A stretch of DNA of 64,000 bases, taken from positions 585,001 to 649,000 of the forward strand of contig JACVVK020000347.1 of NCBI GenBank assembly GCA_018292915.2, in the 5' to 3' direction. Positions 23,917-34,144 of the stretch are shown in pieces; within the stretch, counting starts at the first letter, position 1, and the number at the start of each line of letters is the position of its first letter. Position numbers and translations under genes: made by a program. Under the pieces are notes generated by a model. That model worked only from the letters and a program-made list of their open reading frames with translations. It was not told the origin of the DNA and made no database searches. This stretch comes from Batillaria attramentaria (lineage: Eukaryota; Mollusca; Gastropoda; Batillariidae).

Positions 23917-26900
23917 TGGCCTAATCGCTTCGTAAATTTTTGAATACATATATTTCTTTAAAAGCGCTTATAACTGTTATTAACTAATAGGTTATTGCGC
24001 TACATAAGTACTGTCATTAGTATGAACATAGAGGTTGTAACGTTGTCAACAAAAGAAAGGTTGTGTTTTTATAGTACCTGTACTCCGTACTCAGAAATAA
24101 GCGCCTGGTAAACACCAGATAACATTAGTGCAGTTAAAGTTGTGAGAAGCAACTCACCTTCACGTGACGTGCCGTGACGTGACGTGCCGTGACGTGTGTG
24201 TCAGCCGTTAGCCCTCCTCCTGATCTCCCTCCAACTCAGCTTCTTCGTCGTGTCACCAGCGGCCTGTGTTGTGTACTCACCAGAACCAGTAGTGCCAGCA
24301 GATAAGGTGGTGGTGGTGGTGGTGGTGGTGGGTGCCCTTGTGGTAGCGGTGGGTGCCACGGTGGTGGTTGTGGTAGTGGGTGCCTCGGTGGTGGTGGTGG
24401 GTGCCTCGCTGGTGGTGGTGGTGGGTGCCTCGGTGGGGGTGGTAGCTGGTGCCCTTGTAGTAGTAGTGGTAGTAGGTGCCTCGGTGGTGGTAGTGGGTGA
24501 CCTTGTAGTAGTGGTAGTGGATGCCTCGGTGGTGGTGATGGGTGCCTCAGTGGTTGTTGTCGTGGTTGGTGCCTTTGTGGTGGTGGTGGTGGTAGCGGTG
24601 GTCTGTAGCTCTAGGATGTCAGCAACTCCGCTCAGTTTTGTGTCACTGAGAGGTCCACCAGCTTCATTTTGTCCTGGAACTTGTCAACGGACATGTTGTC
24701 ATGGTTTTCAAAGACATAACTTGTAACACAGCAACTAAAATAGCTTACTGACAGATGATCTCTTTGATGTGAAACAGTAGGTACTCCACCCTAACCCAGT
24801 TCAAAGAAACCAACTTCATGAATGCCAAACCAACATTTTTTATTTTATTTTTGGATAAACTGAGGTAACAAAATGTAACAAAAATTAACAAATAAAATTA
24901 CAGGATAAAATATGAGTGAAATAACAACAGCAGAAGCAACAACAACGACAACAACTACAACATAAAAATTCTAGTATGGGTGTGTTAAAATCAGTGAAAA
25001 TTTCTAATCAAAGAGACTAAACAAGGAATCTGTGATTGCGTCCACTTACATGGCCATCGGCGTGGAACATTCTGCCCGCCTGAAATTATATAAAATACGC
25101 AATTTACCTGAAATGAAAAAAAAACAGCCCCCCCCCCCCCCTCACCATAACAAAGTTATTATACATGACCTCCCAAACAGAGAAAGTAAACTTAATTTCC
25201 CTATATGGTGAGCTCAGCTAACCTGTCAGTTTTCTGTGTCGGGATTCGATTGAAAACTCATCGTAAAATCAACATGCCACACTCGTAGTTTGAAAACAAT
25301 GTCTGACTCAACTAAATACAAAAACTATGACGAACTGTCACCAGAAGTCAATGTGGGATCGTGCGTTCGAGTCGCTGTTGGGGAGGGGTGGGTGTTTGGG
25401 AGTTTAACGTCCTTTTCCACCACATAAGGGTGATATCAAAGAAGGGGCAACGAGAGAAAAGGCCAGCACAAATATTTAGCCCCAGCCGGCGGGATTCGAG
25501 CTCACGACCCGAGCATTGAAAGTCCAACGCTCTACCATTCGGCCACACCGGCTCCCCGAGTCGCTCTTGGGACATACGTAAACCCGAGGTCTGTTTGATA
25601 GGCTTGGTGGCAAGTTACGACGTGTAAGTACCGACGTGCATCTGTGATGCTTGGTGGAGAATATCTTCGTTCTCTTTGGACAGTAGTAACAATAGACGAC
25701 TCCACGGCAAAGCCAGACGCCGAAGTCCCGGCCCTTCAGGGTTGATTTCAAGATGAAAGACATTGACGTAACGGCCTTTTTCCTCAAATGACGTCAATGG
25801 ACTTGCTGCTTTCTTTCCACGTTTTCATCCATATCGAACTGCATGTCCTTCCCTCTTTGTAGTGTCTGGCAAGAAAATTTGCCAGACCATGTCACGTGTT
25901 GTGCTCATTACCCGGCAGCATGCGATTAGCTGAATTCTGGAACCTCGCCCCCTTTGAGTGACGGTAGTGGAGTCGTCAGTTAAAGACCTCATGCAGCCAA
26001 GGTCTTCCCTATATGTAGTGCTGCACATGGCATGAAAGAACTCATCGGTGTTATTTCCTGTGAGTAGATCAGCTGGAAAGATGGCCGCCAATTTCTGTCT
26101 CTCGAGTCATGTTTGGTGGTGCTGGTTACTCAGTTACAAGGGGCGTCACTTATTGTGCATCGAATCAAATGACATTTCAACATGTGGTTGGAGTTTTCCT
26201 GTCAGTTGTTAAAAAGTAAAGAAACTGAACAAATGAGAGATGCCTGACGGGTAGATTTCTCTCCCTTGCCTTCCCCCCTCCCCGCCCCTTTCAGTTCTCT
26301 CCCGTGGAGGGCTCAAAATGTTCTTACTTGTCAACAGTGAGGGTCCACGTACAGGAGTGACCATGGCGGGCAGTAGTTTCTGACAGACGAGAGCTACCCG
26401 TACGTATCCAGGTTTACAGTAACAGTCGTATCGCCCAATCTCGTTCACACAGTTCTCGGTCATGGTGCAGAGTGCTGTCCCTTCCTTGCATTCATCCACA
26501 TCTAACAAACATAGAAATTCAAGTGCTGATTAACATAGTTATGTTTTTAAAGGTCTGTTCTGCTGCCTGGTTCTGCAGCTCTATCAAGCATAATGAAAGG
26601 AACAAAAAAAATTACACCAAGAAAACTAAAACAACAACATTACTAACAAAACAACAATAACAACAACAAATAAAAAAACCCTAAAACACTCCTTGATACA
26701 TGCACTTTCCAACCAGCAAAATGGGAAGTTTTCACAGTCATAGTCAAAGTCGAAGTCTTTTATTTTCCTGATCCACTTGGGGCATTGAAAGGAAATAAAG
26801 CCACACAAAAAACACACACACAAGAACCATCAAATTTGTGAGAGTGGTATAACACGACAGAAGGATAGTAACTGATCACACACCTTTTAACACTTACCGC

Positions 26901-27802
26901 ACTAGGCTTTGGACCACACACAAAGCACGAACTGGGTCGTGCCTGACCCACACCTTTCAAAGAGCGATTTCACTGGTTATACCTATCAAAATACTCTGTT
27001 GACATAATTGGGTTTCACAACAACATTTCCGACTCTATTGGGGCGATCGGTGGTCTAGTGGTTAAGAGACCTGTCACCAGTGCGAGAGGTCAGAGGTTCG
27101 AGTCCCACTCGGGGCAAAGAATTTTTCCTTCTCGTATGTGGCACCGTTCATTCGGGCCGATCGTCGGGGGTTCTCTCCGGGTACTCCGGCTTCCTCCCCC
27201 TCTGCTTTGGAAATGTTCAGCCCACCAAATTTGAAAAATAAATGCAATTCTAAATCCCGAAATTTAAATAGCTGAGCTGACCCTTCGCACCACGTGATTG
27301 TAATGTGTTTATGTCAAGTGTGTGAGAGAATGCGTGTGATTCACGTGAGCGTGCGTTTTGGGTTCAGTTCGCGGCGCTTTGAGCCGATTCAGGAAATTGG
27401 GTAAAGCGACTATACAATACTCATTGTTATTTTATTATTATTATTGATCAAGTCAACAAAAGTAAGACAGACTTTTTGAACAGCATTCAGGGACGCTGAT
27501 ATGTGACAATGGGGTCTGGCTTTCGATTTGGTGGTAAAAGTGTTTAACTGAAGTGTGACGTACCCACACATCGGCCCTCTGTGTTCATCCTGAACCCGTT
27601 CCGACACAAGCATGTATAGGATCCCGGTATGTTGATACAGTCAGCGTGAAGACCGCACAGGATCACGGGAAATGTGCGACATTCATCGTCATCTGAAAAA
27701 CGAAGGTTTTTTGTTGTTGTTGTTGTTGTTTTTGTTTTTGTTTTCTTTAATTCTGGGGGGGGGGGGGGGTGTTTTTTGTTTGTTTGTTGTTGTTTTTGGG
27801 GG

Positions 27803-27850
<48 letters not shown>

Positions 27851-28356
27851 GGGGGGGGTCTTTTTCACAAAATCCACAAAAACAAACAAACATATATCGA
27901 AACAAGTACATCTTTCAAACGAAGTTTAGTTGTACTGTCGCCAGTAAACATTTTCGCTGGATTACTGGAGAAACTGTCAATGTTGTAGAATATTCATTTT
28001 GTTTCTTCAAAAGCAAAGGAAAACGTTGAGGCCGATATCAGTAACTGTGTGTTATTATTTCATTCAAGGTCTTACCTCACATACAAGTAGGGTTAGTTCA
28101 CTAGTTTATAACTACCACTGCAAGAATTCCAACAAGACTCATCAATGCTAGTATTGCAAAGATGGCGTCTGCAGTGCGCAACATGATGAACGGAAATTCT
28201 ATGTGACGTGCGTTTCCACTCCATGCTATGATGCTGATGGCATTACTATGGAAACAACATAAAAATTGTGTAACATACCAAAGCAGCCGCCATTGTCATC
28301 CGGGCGGTAGCCGACAGGACACGGTGCTGACGTCATGGCCGTCACTATAACACCTG

Positions 28357-28420
<64 letters not shown>

Positions 28421-28529
28421 CATCCTTGTCATTTTAGCAACATTCTGTTCTGAAAAATAGCTCTTTTCACCAGAATAAAACGTTAGTTTATGACAAAACT
28501 GGACGTAATAATCAGTCTGTCTATTGTCA

Positions 28530-28600
<71 letters not shown>

Positions 28601-28670
28601 TTGTGTATTCCTTACCCCCTTTGCTGATACAGAGGGCCCAAAGAACGACCACTCCCACCAACTTGGCCAT
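17633..28670 (-). CDS. EGF-family secreted protein with Thr-rich stalk, paralogue C
   Basis: Model of 329 aa. Coding exons (minus): 28616-28670, 28279-28353, 27564-27692, 26328-26501, 24281-24610, 18111-18231 and, less surely, 17633-17738. Residues 1-18 are a signal peptide (MAKLVGVVVLWALCISKG). Exon 2 (75 nt) encodes a short segment ending in CPVGYRPDDNGGC. Residues 44-86 are EGF 1 (DDDEC, CINIPGSYTCLC); from residue 87 comes EGF 2 (DVDEC, CVNEIGRYDCYC). Residues about 145-254 are a Thr-rich stalk. The tail shares TCP...VV...C, FxR, W and C positions with paralogue D. The junctions keep frame across all seven exons. The last exon is the weakest call: its acceptor (GTCTCCAG) and phase fit, but no nearby polyadenylation signal was found. 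The long 3' introns host LINE and SINE insertions. Likely secreted and O-glycosylated; role unknown. Confidence 0.7.
17836..18006 (-). mobile_element. SINE family 1 (full copy)
   Basis: About 170 bp, minus orientation. The head at the right end has TAGCCGAATGGTAGAGCG-type box A and GAGTTCGACTCCCGG box B; the tail is GTTTAACGTCCTTTTCCACC. Lies inside the last intron of gene C. Confidence 0.9.
18662..19140 (+). mobile_element. tRNA-derived SINE, family 2 (full copy)
   Basis: 479 bp with perfect 14-bp target duplications (AAACCACCCAACAC at 18,648-18,661 and 19,141-19,154). The head has GTAGTGTAGTGGTTAGCAC (box A) and GGGTTCGAGTCCCAG (box B); the 3' end is an AATA repeat. Two more copies lie at 34,862 and 42,381 in minus orientation. 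Confidence 0.9.
19503..19888. repeat. 63-bp minisatellite, six copies
   Basis: Near-identical 63-bp units (GAAGATAAAGACAGAGTATG...). Because 63 is a multiple of three, one plus-strand frame stays open as a 21-residue repeat (MSKLNKEDKDRVCSSCIHVR). No splice sites or related protein are recognised, so it is treated as non-coding. Confidence 0.9.
20371..20449. repeat. (CT)n-(CA)n-(GA)n compound microsatellite
   Basis: CT repeat, then CA repeat, then GAGAGAGAG, giving an inverted CT/GA pair around the CA core. Confidence 0.9.
21033..21365 (-). mobile_element. Non-LTR retrotransposon fragment, C-terminal end of a polyprotein
   Basis: About 105 codons on the minus strand with the pattern LPRRAQVAVFRLRGEDNRL followed by CPCG...TGQHIIQDC, the small Cys/His motif found after the RNase H region of many I/Jockey-type LINE polyproteins. 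It ends at a stop at 21,033. The rest of that element is missing, and it abuts the 3' tail of the next LINE. Confidence 0.7.
21438..23394 (-). mobile_element. Non-LTR retrotransposon (LINE), 5'-truncated, with reverse transcriptase
   Basis: Minus-strand LINE fragment. The frame runs from YKNKGSKADCGNYRGISL through GFRPGRSTVDMIFVLRQLQE, then (after an inserted SINE) VFIDLTKAFDTVNR, GVKQGCVLAPVLFN, FADDCALVAHD (the catalytic motif is intact), GKTEVLHQP, YLGSTISCDG and a C-terminal region with WVGHVIRMEEHRMPRRLL and a CPHC..HLRVH zinc-finger-like end, stopping at 21,643. The 3' UTR ends in AATAAACTTTGACTTG followed by a (TTGAC)n tail at 21,438-21,478. The 5' part is lost at a CATA microsatellite. 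The frame downstream of the SINE is free of stops, so the insertion is fairly young. Located in the gene C intron between 18,231 and 24,281. Confidence 0.9.
22994..23171 (-). mobile_element. SINE family 1 nested in the LINE
   Basis: Full copy flanked by 12-bp target duplications (CATTTTTCTTGC at 22,982-22,993 and 23,172-23,183). It interrupts the reverse transcriptase frame just before the VFIDLTKAFD motif. Confidence 0.9.
23395..23440. repeat. (CATA)n microsatellite at the LINE 5' break
   Basis: About 11 tetranucleotide units directly at the truncated 5' end of the LINE. Confidence 0.9.
23690..23733 (+). mobile_element. SINE family 1, 3' fragment
   Basis: ATGTGGTGGAAAAGGACGTT followed by AAACCCCCAAACACCCACCC: the tail of the family only. 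Confidence 0.8.
23735..24020 (+). mobile_element. LINE 3'-end fragment (CR1/L2-like)
   Basis: One plus frame reads PSLETFKKNLKTHLFSAHNT then stops, typical of the last residues of CR1/L2-type reverse transcriptases. A GT microsatellite (23,856-23,914) splits it from an AAGCGCTTATAAC...TTGCGCTACATAAGTA 3' end. Confidence 0.6.
24158..24200. repeat. Short tandem repeat of CGTGACGTGC
   Basis: Four GTGACGTG units in 43 bp. TGACGT is the core of CRE-type sites, but no promoter is evident here. Confidence 0.5.
24281..24610 (-). CDS. Exon 5 of gene C: Thr-rich mucin-like stalk
   Basis: 330-nt exon from acceptor CATCCTAG to donor G|GTGAG. It encodes about 110 residues, mostly runs of four to seven Thr separated by EAP, RAP, KAP or VAP, ending LSAGTTGSG. 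It keeps one frame throughout and fits an O-glycosylated extended linker. On the DNA level it is a degenerate CCACCA/CACCGAGG repeat, so its length is likely variable. A possible alternative acceptor upstream (TTCCAG at 24,671) would meet a stop codon. Confidence 0.7.
25383..25556 (-). mobile_element. SINE family 1 (full copy)
   Basis: Complete head and tail, with a 15-bp target duplication matching at 14 positions (CGAGTCGCTGTTGGG at 25,368-25,382; CGAGTCGCTCTTGGG at 25,557-25,571). In gene C intron 4. Confidence 0.9.
25695..25977. mobile_element. Inverted-repeat element (MITE), copy 2
   Basis: 283 bp, related to the element at 11,245. Left end GACGACTCCAC preceded by TA; right end GTGGAGTCGTC followed by AG, so the right target base pair has changed. 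Internal sequence is diverged but shares CAAATGACGTCA and GTGTCTGGCAA-like parts. Confidence 0.7.
27044..27445 (+). mobile_element. SINE family 3 (full copy)
   Basis: Plus orientation; tRNA-like head with GTGGTCTAGTGGTTAAGAG and GGTTCGAGTCCCACTC, 3' end TACAATACTCATTGTTATTT and ATT repeats. It ends about 120 bp from gene C EGF exon 27,564-27,692, inside intron 3. Confidence 0.9.
27703..27860. repeat. Poly-T/(GTT)n/poly-G low-complexity region
   Basis: GTT repeats at 27,713-27,730 and 27,802-27,850 with T and G runs, directly upstream (minus strand) of the gene C EGF 1 acceptor. Confidence 0.9.
28357..28417. repeat. (CA)n microsatellite at the gene C exon 2 acceptor
   Basis: About 30 CA units; on the coding strand a TG tract ending GTGACAG, the acceptor of exon 2. 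Confidence 0.95.
28532..28598. repeat. (CA)n microsatellite next to gene C exon 1
   Basis: About 33 CA units, 18 bp from the donor of the signal-peptide exon. Intron 1 of 262 bp is therefore nearly half CA repeat. Confidence 0.95.
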
Positions 28671-29105
28671 GGCCAGGCCGGCACCACTCAGTCACTAGAG
28701 GAAAGAGCAGCAGACGACAAAATAAACTTGCTGTGTTTTACATTAGACACTTTGTCTTGCAATCTATCTTTTTATCAGACTTTTTAAAAGCGTCATTATT
28801 CGCGTCGGCATTTTTTGGTATTTCGAACACACCTCTTCTTTATATCTTATAATTATTGTTTAACCTGTTCAGTATGACGGTACATGTAATAGAAAAGCGT
28901 TACTATTGTTCAGAAGTTTAATCAAGGTTATGTCACCCAAAAGTGTAACATCACATTATATCACACAGAAACTGACCATTATTATATGACCTAACAGGGG
29001 CCACCTTTGCCATTATTAGTATCTACCAACTTCAACAATGTGTGATATTTTTTATAACATACACATGAGAAATCACATCGAAACGATTTGTCGTGAGTGG
29101 TTTAC

Positions 29106-29193
29106 CTTTGTATCCAAATAAAAAAGTTTTTCTTGTGCCCAGCGACCGGACGGCATTATCAGAAATGCCGGGGAAATGGTGACATCGATGTCC
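29106..29193 (-). other. Probable non-coding first exon of gene C
   Basis: Inferred 5' UTR exon from about 30 bp below the TATA box to donor ACAAAG|GTAAAC (last base 29,106). It joins acceptor TTTCCTCTAG before 28,694, which leads to the ATG at 28,670. Confidence 0.5.
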
Positions 29194-29215
29194 TTGTCCT
29201 TAATTGTCTGAGTGA

Positions 29216-29234
29216 TTATTTATACAACCACGTG
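29216..29234 (-). promoter_or_regulatory. TATA box and CACGTG element of gene C
   Basis: TATAAATAA on the minus strand (29,216-29,224), with the palindrome CACGTG (E-box type) at 29,229-29,234 just upstream. Spacing to the putative first exon is right for a core promoter. Confidence 0.6.
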
Positions 29235-29917
29235 ACGCAGTGACGGCAATTTGCACATACCAGGTGTGGTTTTGCATATGTCCTGCTTCTTATCAGTTAC
29301 GAAATCAATGTTCGGAGGTAGTTAGGCAAATTACTGAACAAAATAAGTCAATGTTTCCACGAGCTTTTACGTCATGTATATGAATTCATCAGACATCATT
29401 TAGCCCAAGGACACACACACACACACACACACACCACGCACAAGAAAAATAGCTAAAGAACATGTAGATCAGACGAATATGTACTTAATTGTAAACGCAA
29501 ATAAAACATCAGATGTTCATACAACCCCATGTTTGTTCTTTGGGGGGGGGGGGGGGGGGGGGCTGGGGTCGAGATGACGTGGGAGGGAGGTAGACGAGCG
29601 GGGTTGGAGGTGATCCGAGAGAACAGAGCTGTTAAGACATCTGAATAATACTAGTTTGGTCGTGAGTTCAAGTCAGGGGCATCAGCCAAGAATTCACACT
29701 GGTGTTCCCATTGTCGCAACGTCTTCCTTATCTCGTTACATGACGGAAAAGGAAGTTAATCTCCCAAGAAACACCAATACTACAAATCCTCTAGGAATTT
29801 GTCCTTTTTTTTCTTTTTTTCCCTGTTTTTGCGATCCGCCATTCGTCCTGAATAAGTCCGTTGTATCTAGTGACCTTCACAGATACTGTGGGTGAGGTAT
29901 TAGGCGGATGAGTGGGT

Positions 29918-30094
29918 AGGGTGGGGCGGATGGGTGTTTGGGCTTTTAACGTCCTTTTCCACCACATATGGGTGATGTCAAACACGGGACAACGAGAAAA
30001 AAGCCAGCACAAATATCTGGCCCCAGTCGGGATTCGAACTCACGGCCCGAGAATTGAAAGTCCAACGCTCTACCATTGGGCTATCCCGACCCCC
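29918..30094 (-). mobile_element. SINE family 1 (full copy)
   Basis: Complete copy, minus orientation, with box B GATTCGAACTC and tail TTTTAACGTCCTTTTCCACC. Confidence 0.9.
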
Positions 30095-30298
30095 CTCAGG
30101 AATCAGGCACGAGTCCCAAGATCCCCTACAATGATAATGTATTTAACACTTTATTTCATATGTAAATTGCGCCCTGCATTTGTTTCTATTGTGAATGAAC
30201 TTTGGGGTGGGGTGGATGCACAGACCTGAAAAAGATAGACCCCCTGCGGTGCTGGAAGTGTGACGCCGCCGCGCGCCATGTTGCGAGTACCTGGAAGT

Positions 30299-30381
30299 GC
30301 CAGACGCTATCAGCTGTTTACATAGCGCGCATAGCATTGGCCAGACGCTATCAGCTGTTCACATAGCGCGCATAGCATTGG
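30299..30381. repeat. 41-bp direct duplication
   Basis: CCAGACGCTATCAGCTGTTT and the following CATAGCGCGCATAGCATTGG are repeated twice in tandem with one T/C change. Confidence 0.9.
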
Positions 30382-31328
30382 TCCGCTTTATCTTACGTCA
30401 CATTTCTGATGACGTCTTCCTAAAGAACTTTGTACTTCGGACGAGGCGTCCTGTACACAGAGCATCTGAGTTCTGGTATTCACAAGATGGCCGCGATAGC
30501 GACACTCGCAAGCAGCGGTGGCAGCGTACGGCGGTGGGTCTTTTTTTTTTTTTAGGTCTGTGGGTGGATGGAGGGGGTGGGGGAGAGGAGTGCCTACAGG
30601 CTATAGCCCGCCACTTGGCAAAAATGGTACCGTTGCAATGTGTTGTGTGATGCATGCAACGCATTCTCTCCCGTCTATGACTACATGCACCCCCCACCCC
30701 CCCCCCCACCACCACCACCACCACTACCACCGCCGCCGCCAAGGCCCCACCAACACTCCCTGCTCTATTCAATCCTTTTGACCTTCTACCGCCCCCCCCC
30801 CCCCCCCCCCCCCCAATCAAGCTAACCCGAAATATCAAGAAAAAACACCATAAGCAGACTTGATTTTTTTCCGATTTTCATCCCCACATGTCTTACTATG
30901 CACCAGCCCAGGTTCTCAGGAGACGTTTTAGAACAATGATTTACAAAGATACAGTGTTTACAATCTAGTACCATGTGTATCTGAAAATAACCTAGTTCAG
31001 TGTGCCTATAGCCAGGACTAAGTGGTCACTTGGTGGTCTGGCTGACAGGTTCTTCCCGTCACCTTGGTCCGGGGTCACATAGAACCTAAGTGCGTAGTCA
31101 TTGAGCATTAATGAGATGAAAATTTGAAGCAGCCCTAACCTCACGAACAGCTCAAGGCGCACCGTTTGAAATCTCACGTGACAGGCGTTGAAGGTCAGGT
31201 CAAAACAAAAAATTACCTGTCGTTTCTGCTACGTTACCCCAACTCATCTAGATTTTCTCTGCATTTTTGTCTTTCTCGGCCATCATAGCACAAGACATGC
31301 AGTTCAGAGAACACTACAATACTGCGTT

Positions 31329-31498
31329 GGGGGAACCGGGATAGCCGAGTGATAGGGCGTTGGACTTTCAATGCTCGGGTCGTGAGTTCGAATCCCGGCT
31401 GGGGCCAGATATTTGTGCTGGCCATTTTCTCGTTGCCCCGTCTTTGATATCACTCATACGTGGTGGAAACGGACGTTCAACTCTCGAACACCCACCCA
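31329..31498 (+). mobile_element. SINE family 1 (full copy)
   Basis: Plus orientation; ACCGGGATAGCCGAGTGATA head, GAGTTCGAATCCCGG box B, degenerate tail (GGACGTTCAACTCTCGAAC). Confidence 0.9.
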
Positions 31499-31876
31499 TC
31501 CTACAGTACACATTTGCTTTCAGCTTTTGATTCCGCAAGCATTCGTGCTGTGAGAAATACAGTTAAACATTTCATTAATGTTGATACACCATAGTGTGAT
31601 ATCGTGCGATGTTAACACATGACCGGGTGACAGGGTGGTTCCGCCAATGACTTGCAAATGATGAGATCTACCGCCGCCCTGTGTGATTCTCCGTCCTGAT
31701 ATGATAAACACACGATTCGCACGATTAAAATGACTATTGTCAAGCACACGATTCGCCTCAAGGTATTCAATAAGAATCGATCATTAAAGTTAATTGTCTC
31801 CCTCCTGATCGGATGATCTCTTCTTCTGCCGCCTCATTTACTGCAGGTGTGTTGTCTGAAACTTATGAAAACAGAA

Positions 31877-32085
<209 letters not shown>

Positions 32086-32232
32086 AGACAGACAAAGAGG
32101 AGAACGGACGGACAGACAGACAGACATAGTGTGACAGAAAGAAAGGTCGAATGAATCACACATATCATTTCTGATAAACGTTTTGTTTTTGTTTCGTTAT
32201 TCTGTGCAACGAAGTTGCGTGTACAATAAAAC

Positions 32233-32314
<82 letters not shown>

Positions 32315-32327
32315 CACACACACACAT
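32233..32327. repeat. (CA)n microsatellite
   Basis: About 47 CA units with one CG interruption. Confidence 0.95.
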
Positions 32328-32485
32328 TCTGGCATCATGTGAGTATGCTGGTGAAAGTGGGAAGACTGAACCATAATTGTAAATGTCCGAGTGACTGAGC
32401 AAGATACAGGTTATACCAGCGTGTGACGTCATCATCTATTTCTCCACAAAACTCGGCCTCAGATTATTTCTATCACAGCTTGGGA

Positions 32486-32652
32486 AGCCGGGGTTGTCGA
32501 ATGGTATAGCGTTGGACTTCTAATGCTCGGGTCGTGAGTTCGATCCCGGCTGGGGCCAAATATTTGTGCTGGCTTTTTCATCGTTGCCCCGTCTTTGATA
32601 TCACCCTATGTGGTGGAAAAGGACGTTAAACCCCCAAAACATCCCCCCCCCC
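32486..32652 (+). mobile_element. SINE family 1 (full copy)
   Basis: Plus orientation; GCCGGGGTTGTCGAATGGTA head, GAGTTCGATCCCGG box B, ends in a C run. Confidence 0.9.
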
Positions 32653-33686
32653 CTTCTATCACAGCTTTCTGGGGTGTGTGATGGACCTTGCAAAAACGAA
32701 GGATTTTAACAGGGAGGAAACTGTGTAGGAACAAGACAGGCGTACATCGTTACGGAAGTTATATCCCTTGGATCGGACCCCAGTTTACAACCAACACATG
32801 AGGGGCATTGAGGGCAGTACAGTGTCCACTTCTTTTGGAGGCGTGTGTGTGTTGGGGTGGGGGGGGGGGTGCGGGTGCGGAGGGGGGGTGTAATTTATGT
32901 AAAAAGGGAAAAATGTAGTGCCGTCGTTTTGTCAAAATGGAGAGTCTGGCATGAATTCTTTTTGGCGTCATACTGCAATCAGTTGTGGGTTTCTCTATTA
33001 CATATATAAATACATCAATCAGACGGTATCGCCATACTGCTAAAGAAGACAACGCCAAGTCTTATACCGGCCACTCCTTTATTGCTTGTATGCGAAACAG
33101 TTGGCAATAGTTAGAAACATATTATTTACTGTGATTCCTGCTGGAAGTTGGACAAATTCCAGATTTCAAAGAGTACACAATGTACAAGTGACGTTTACCG
33201 CTTCAGTCCAGCAAAACAGGCAATTATTCGTAAACAGTTCTCTAAGAGACAAAAAGAGACATTCAAATAAAATCAAAATGAAAACCAAAGAAAACCGAAG
33301 CATGTTTTCAAAAAGACCGGAGTTGATAATGACAATAGTAATGAGAAGAAGAAGAAGAATCGATAATGAACAGAAGGCCTTTGCGTACATTTGAATTTCC
33401 ATGCCAAGAGTCAAGACTCAAGCGGACAAAAAGTGACCCTGACTAAAGGGACACAACTTACAAGAAGACAGGAGAGGTTAGCTGCCTTCATAGCTCAGTG
33501 GATAAGACCCACACTCTTGATAATTGACAAGCGAGTTCTTGACTGACAGTTCATGCTATCCAATCAGAGTAGGCGAATGCTCGGACAAGCTAACCACACC
33601 TGTTGCTATGCGTGTCGGAGTATGTGTTTGACAGATAGAAAAGGAAAAAAAGCGTGTGTTGCGTGTGGTTGCCACGGAAGATTCGT

Positions 33687-33692
33687 TTTATT
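33687..33692 (-). terminator. Polyadenylation signal of gene D
   Basis: AATAAA on the minus strand, 58 bp past the TAA stop of gene D. Position fits; the cleavage site is not determined. Confidence 0.6.
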
Positions 33693-33749
33693 CAGTGGGC
33701 GTGGCTACAGGCATCAAAGCTTCATTTTTCAACACGCGGAGCTAGCAAC

Positions 33750-34090
33750 TTATTCACAGGCAGCGCTGAAGCTGCAGGGGTTCTGACAGGGGGCAGTGTC
33801 GCACGTGCTTTTGGACACCAGACAGGACGCGAACTGCTCTGCCGTCCCTTGGGCGACAGCGGCACAGTTCTCCACAGACCACCACATCTGAGGCTCGTTC
33901 ACTGGTACAAACCGGCTGAACTCCTGAGCCCTATAAACACACATCAACAGGGCTTTATGCCGTCTCTTATTGACGACACAGTACCGTGCAAAAGAGAACG
34001 CTTAATACGGACATAGTCTGGTTACTACGGTGCCTCGTCACTGACGCGACGTCCGCTTGCATTGAAAGTATACATAGCCAAAAAACAGCG

Positions 34091-34144
<54 letters not shown>

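Noticed and set aside
33487..33550. tRNA-like ATAGCTCAGTGGATAAGA
   Set aside because: Box B and the acceptor arms are not recognisable; at most an old SINE head.
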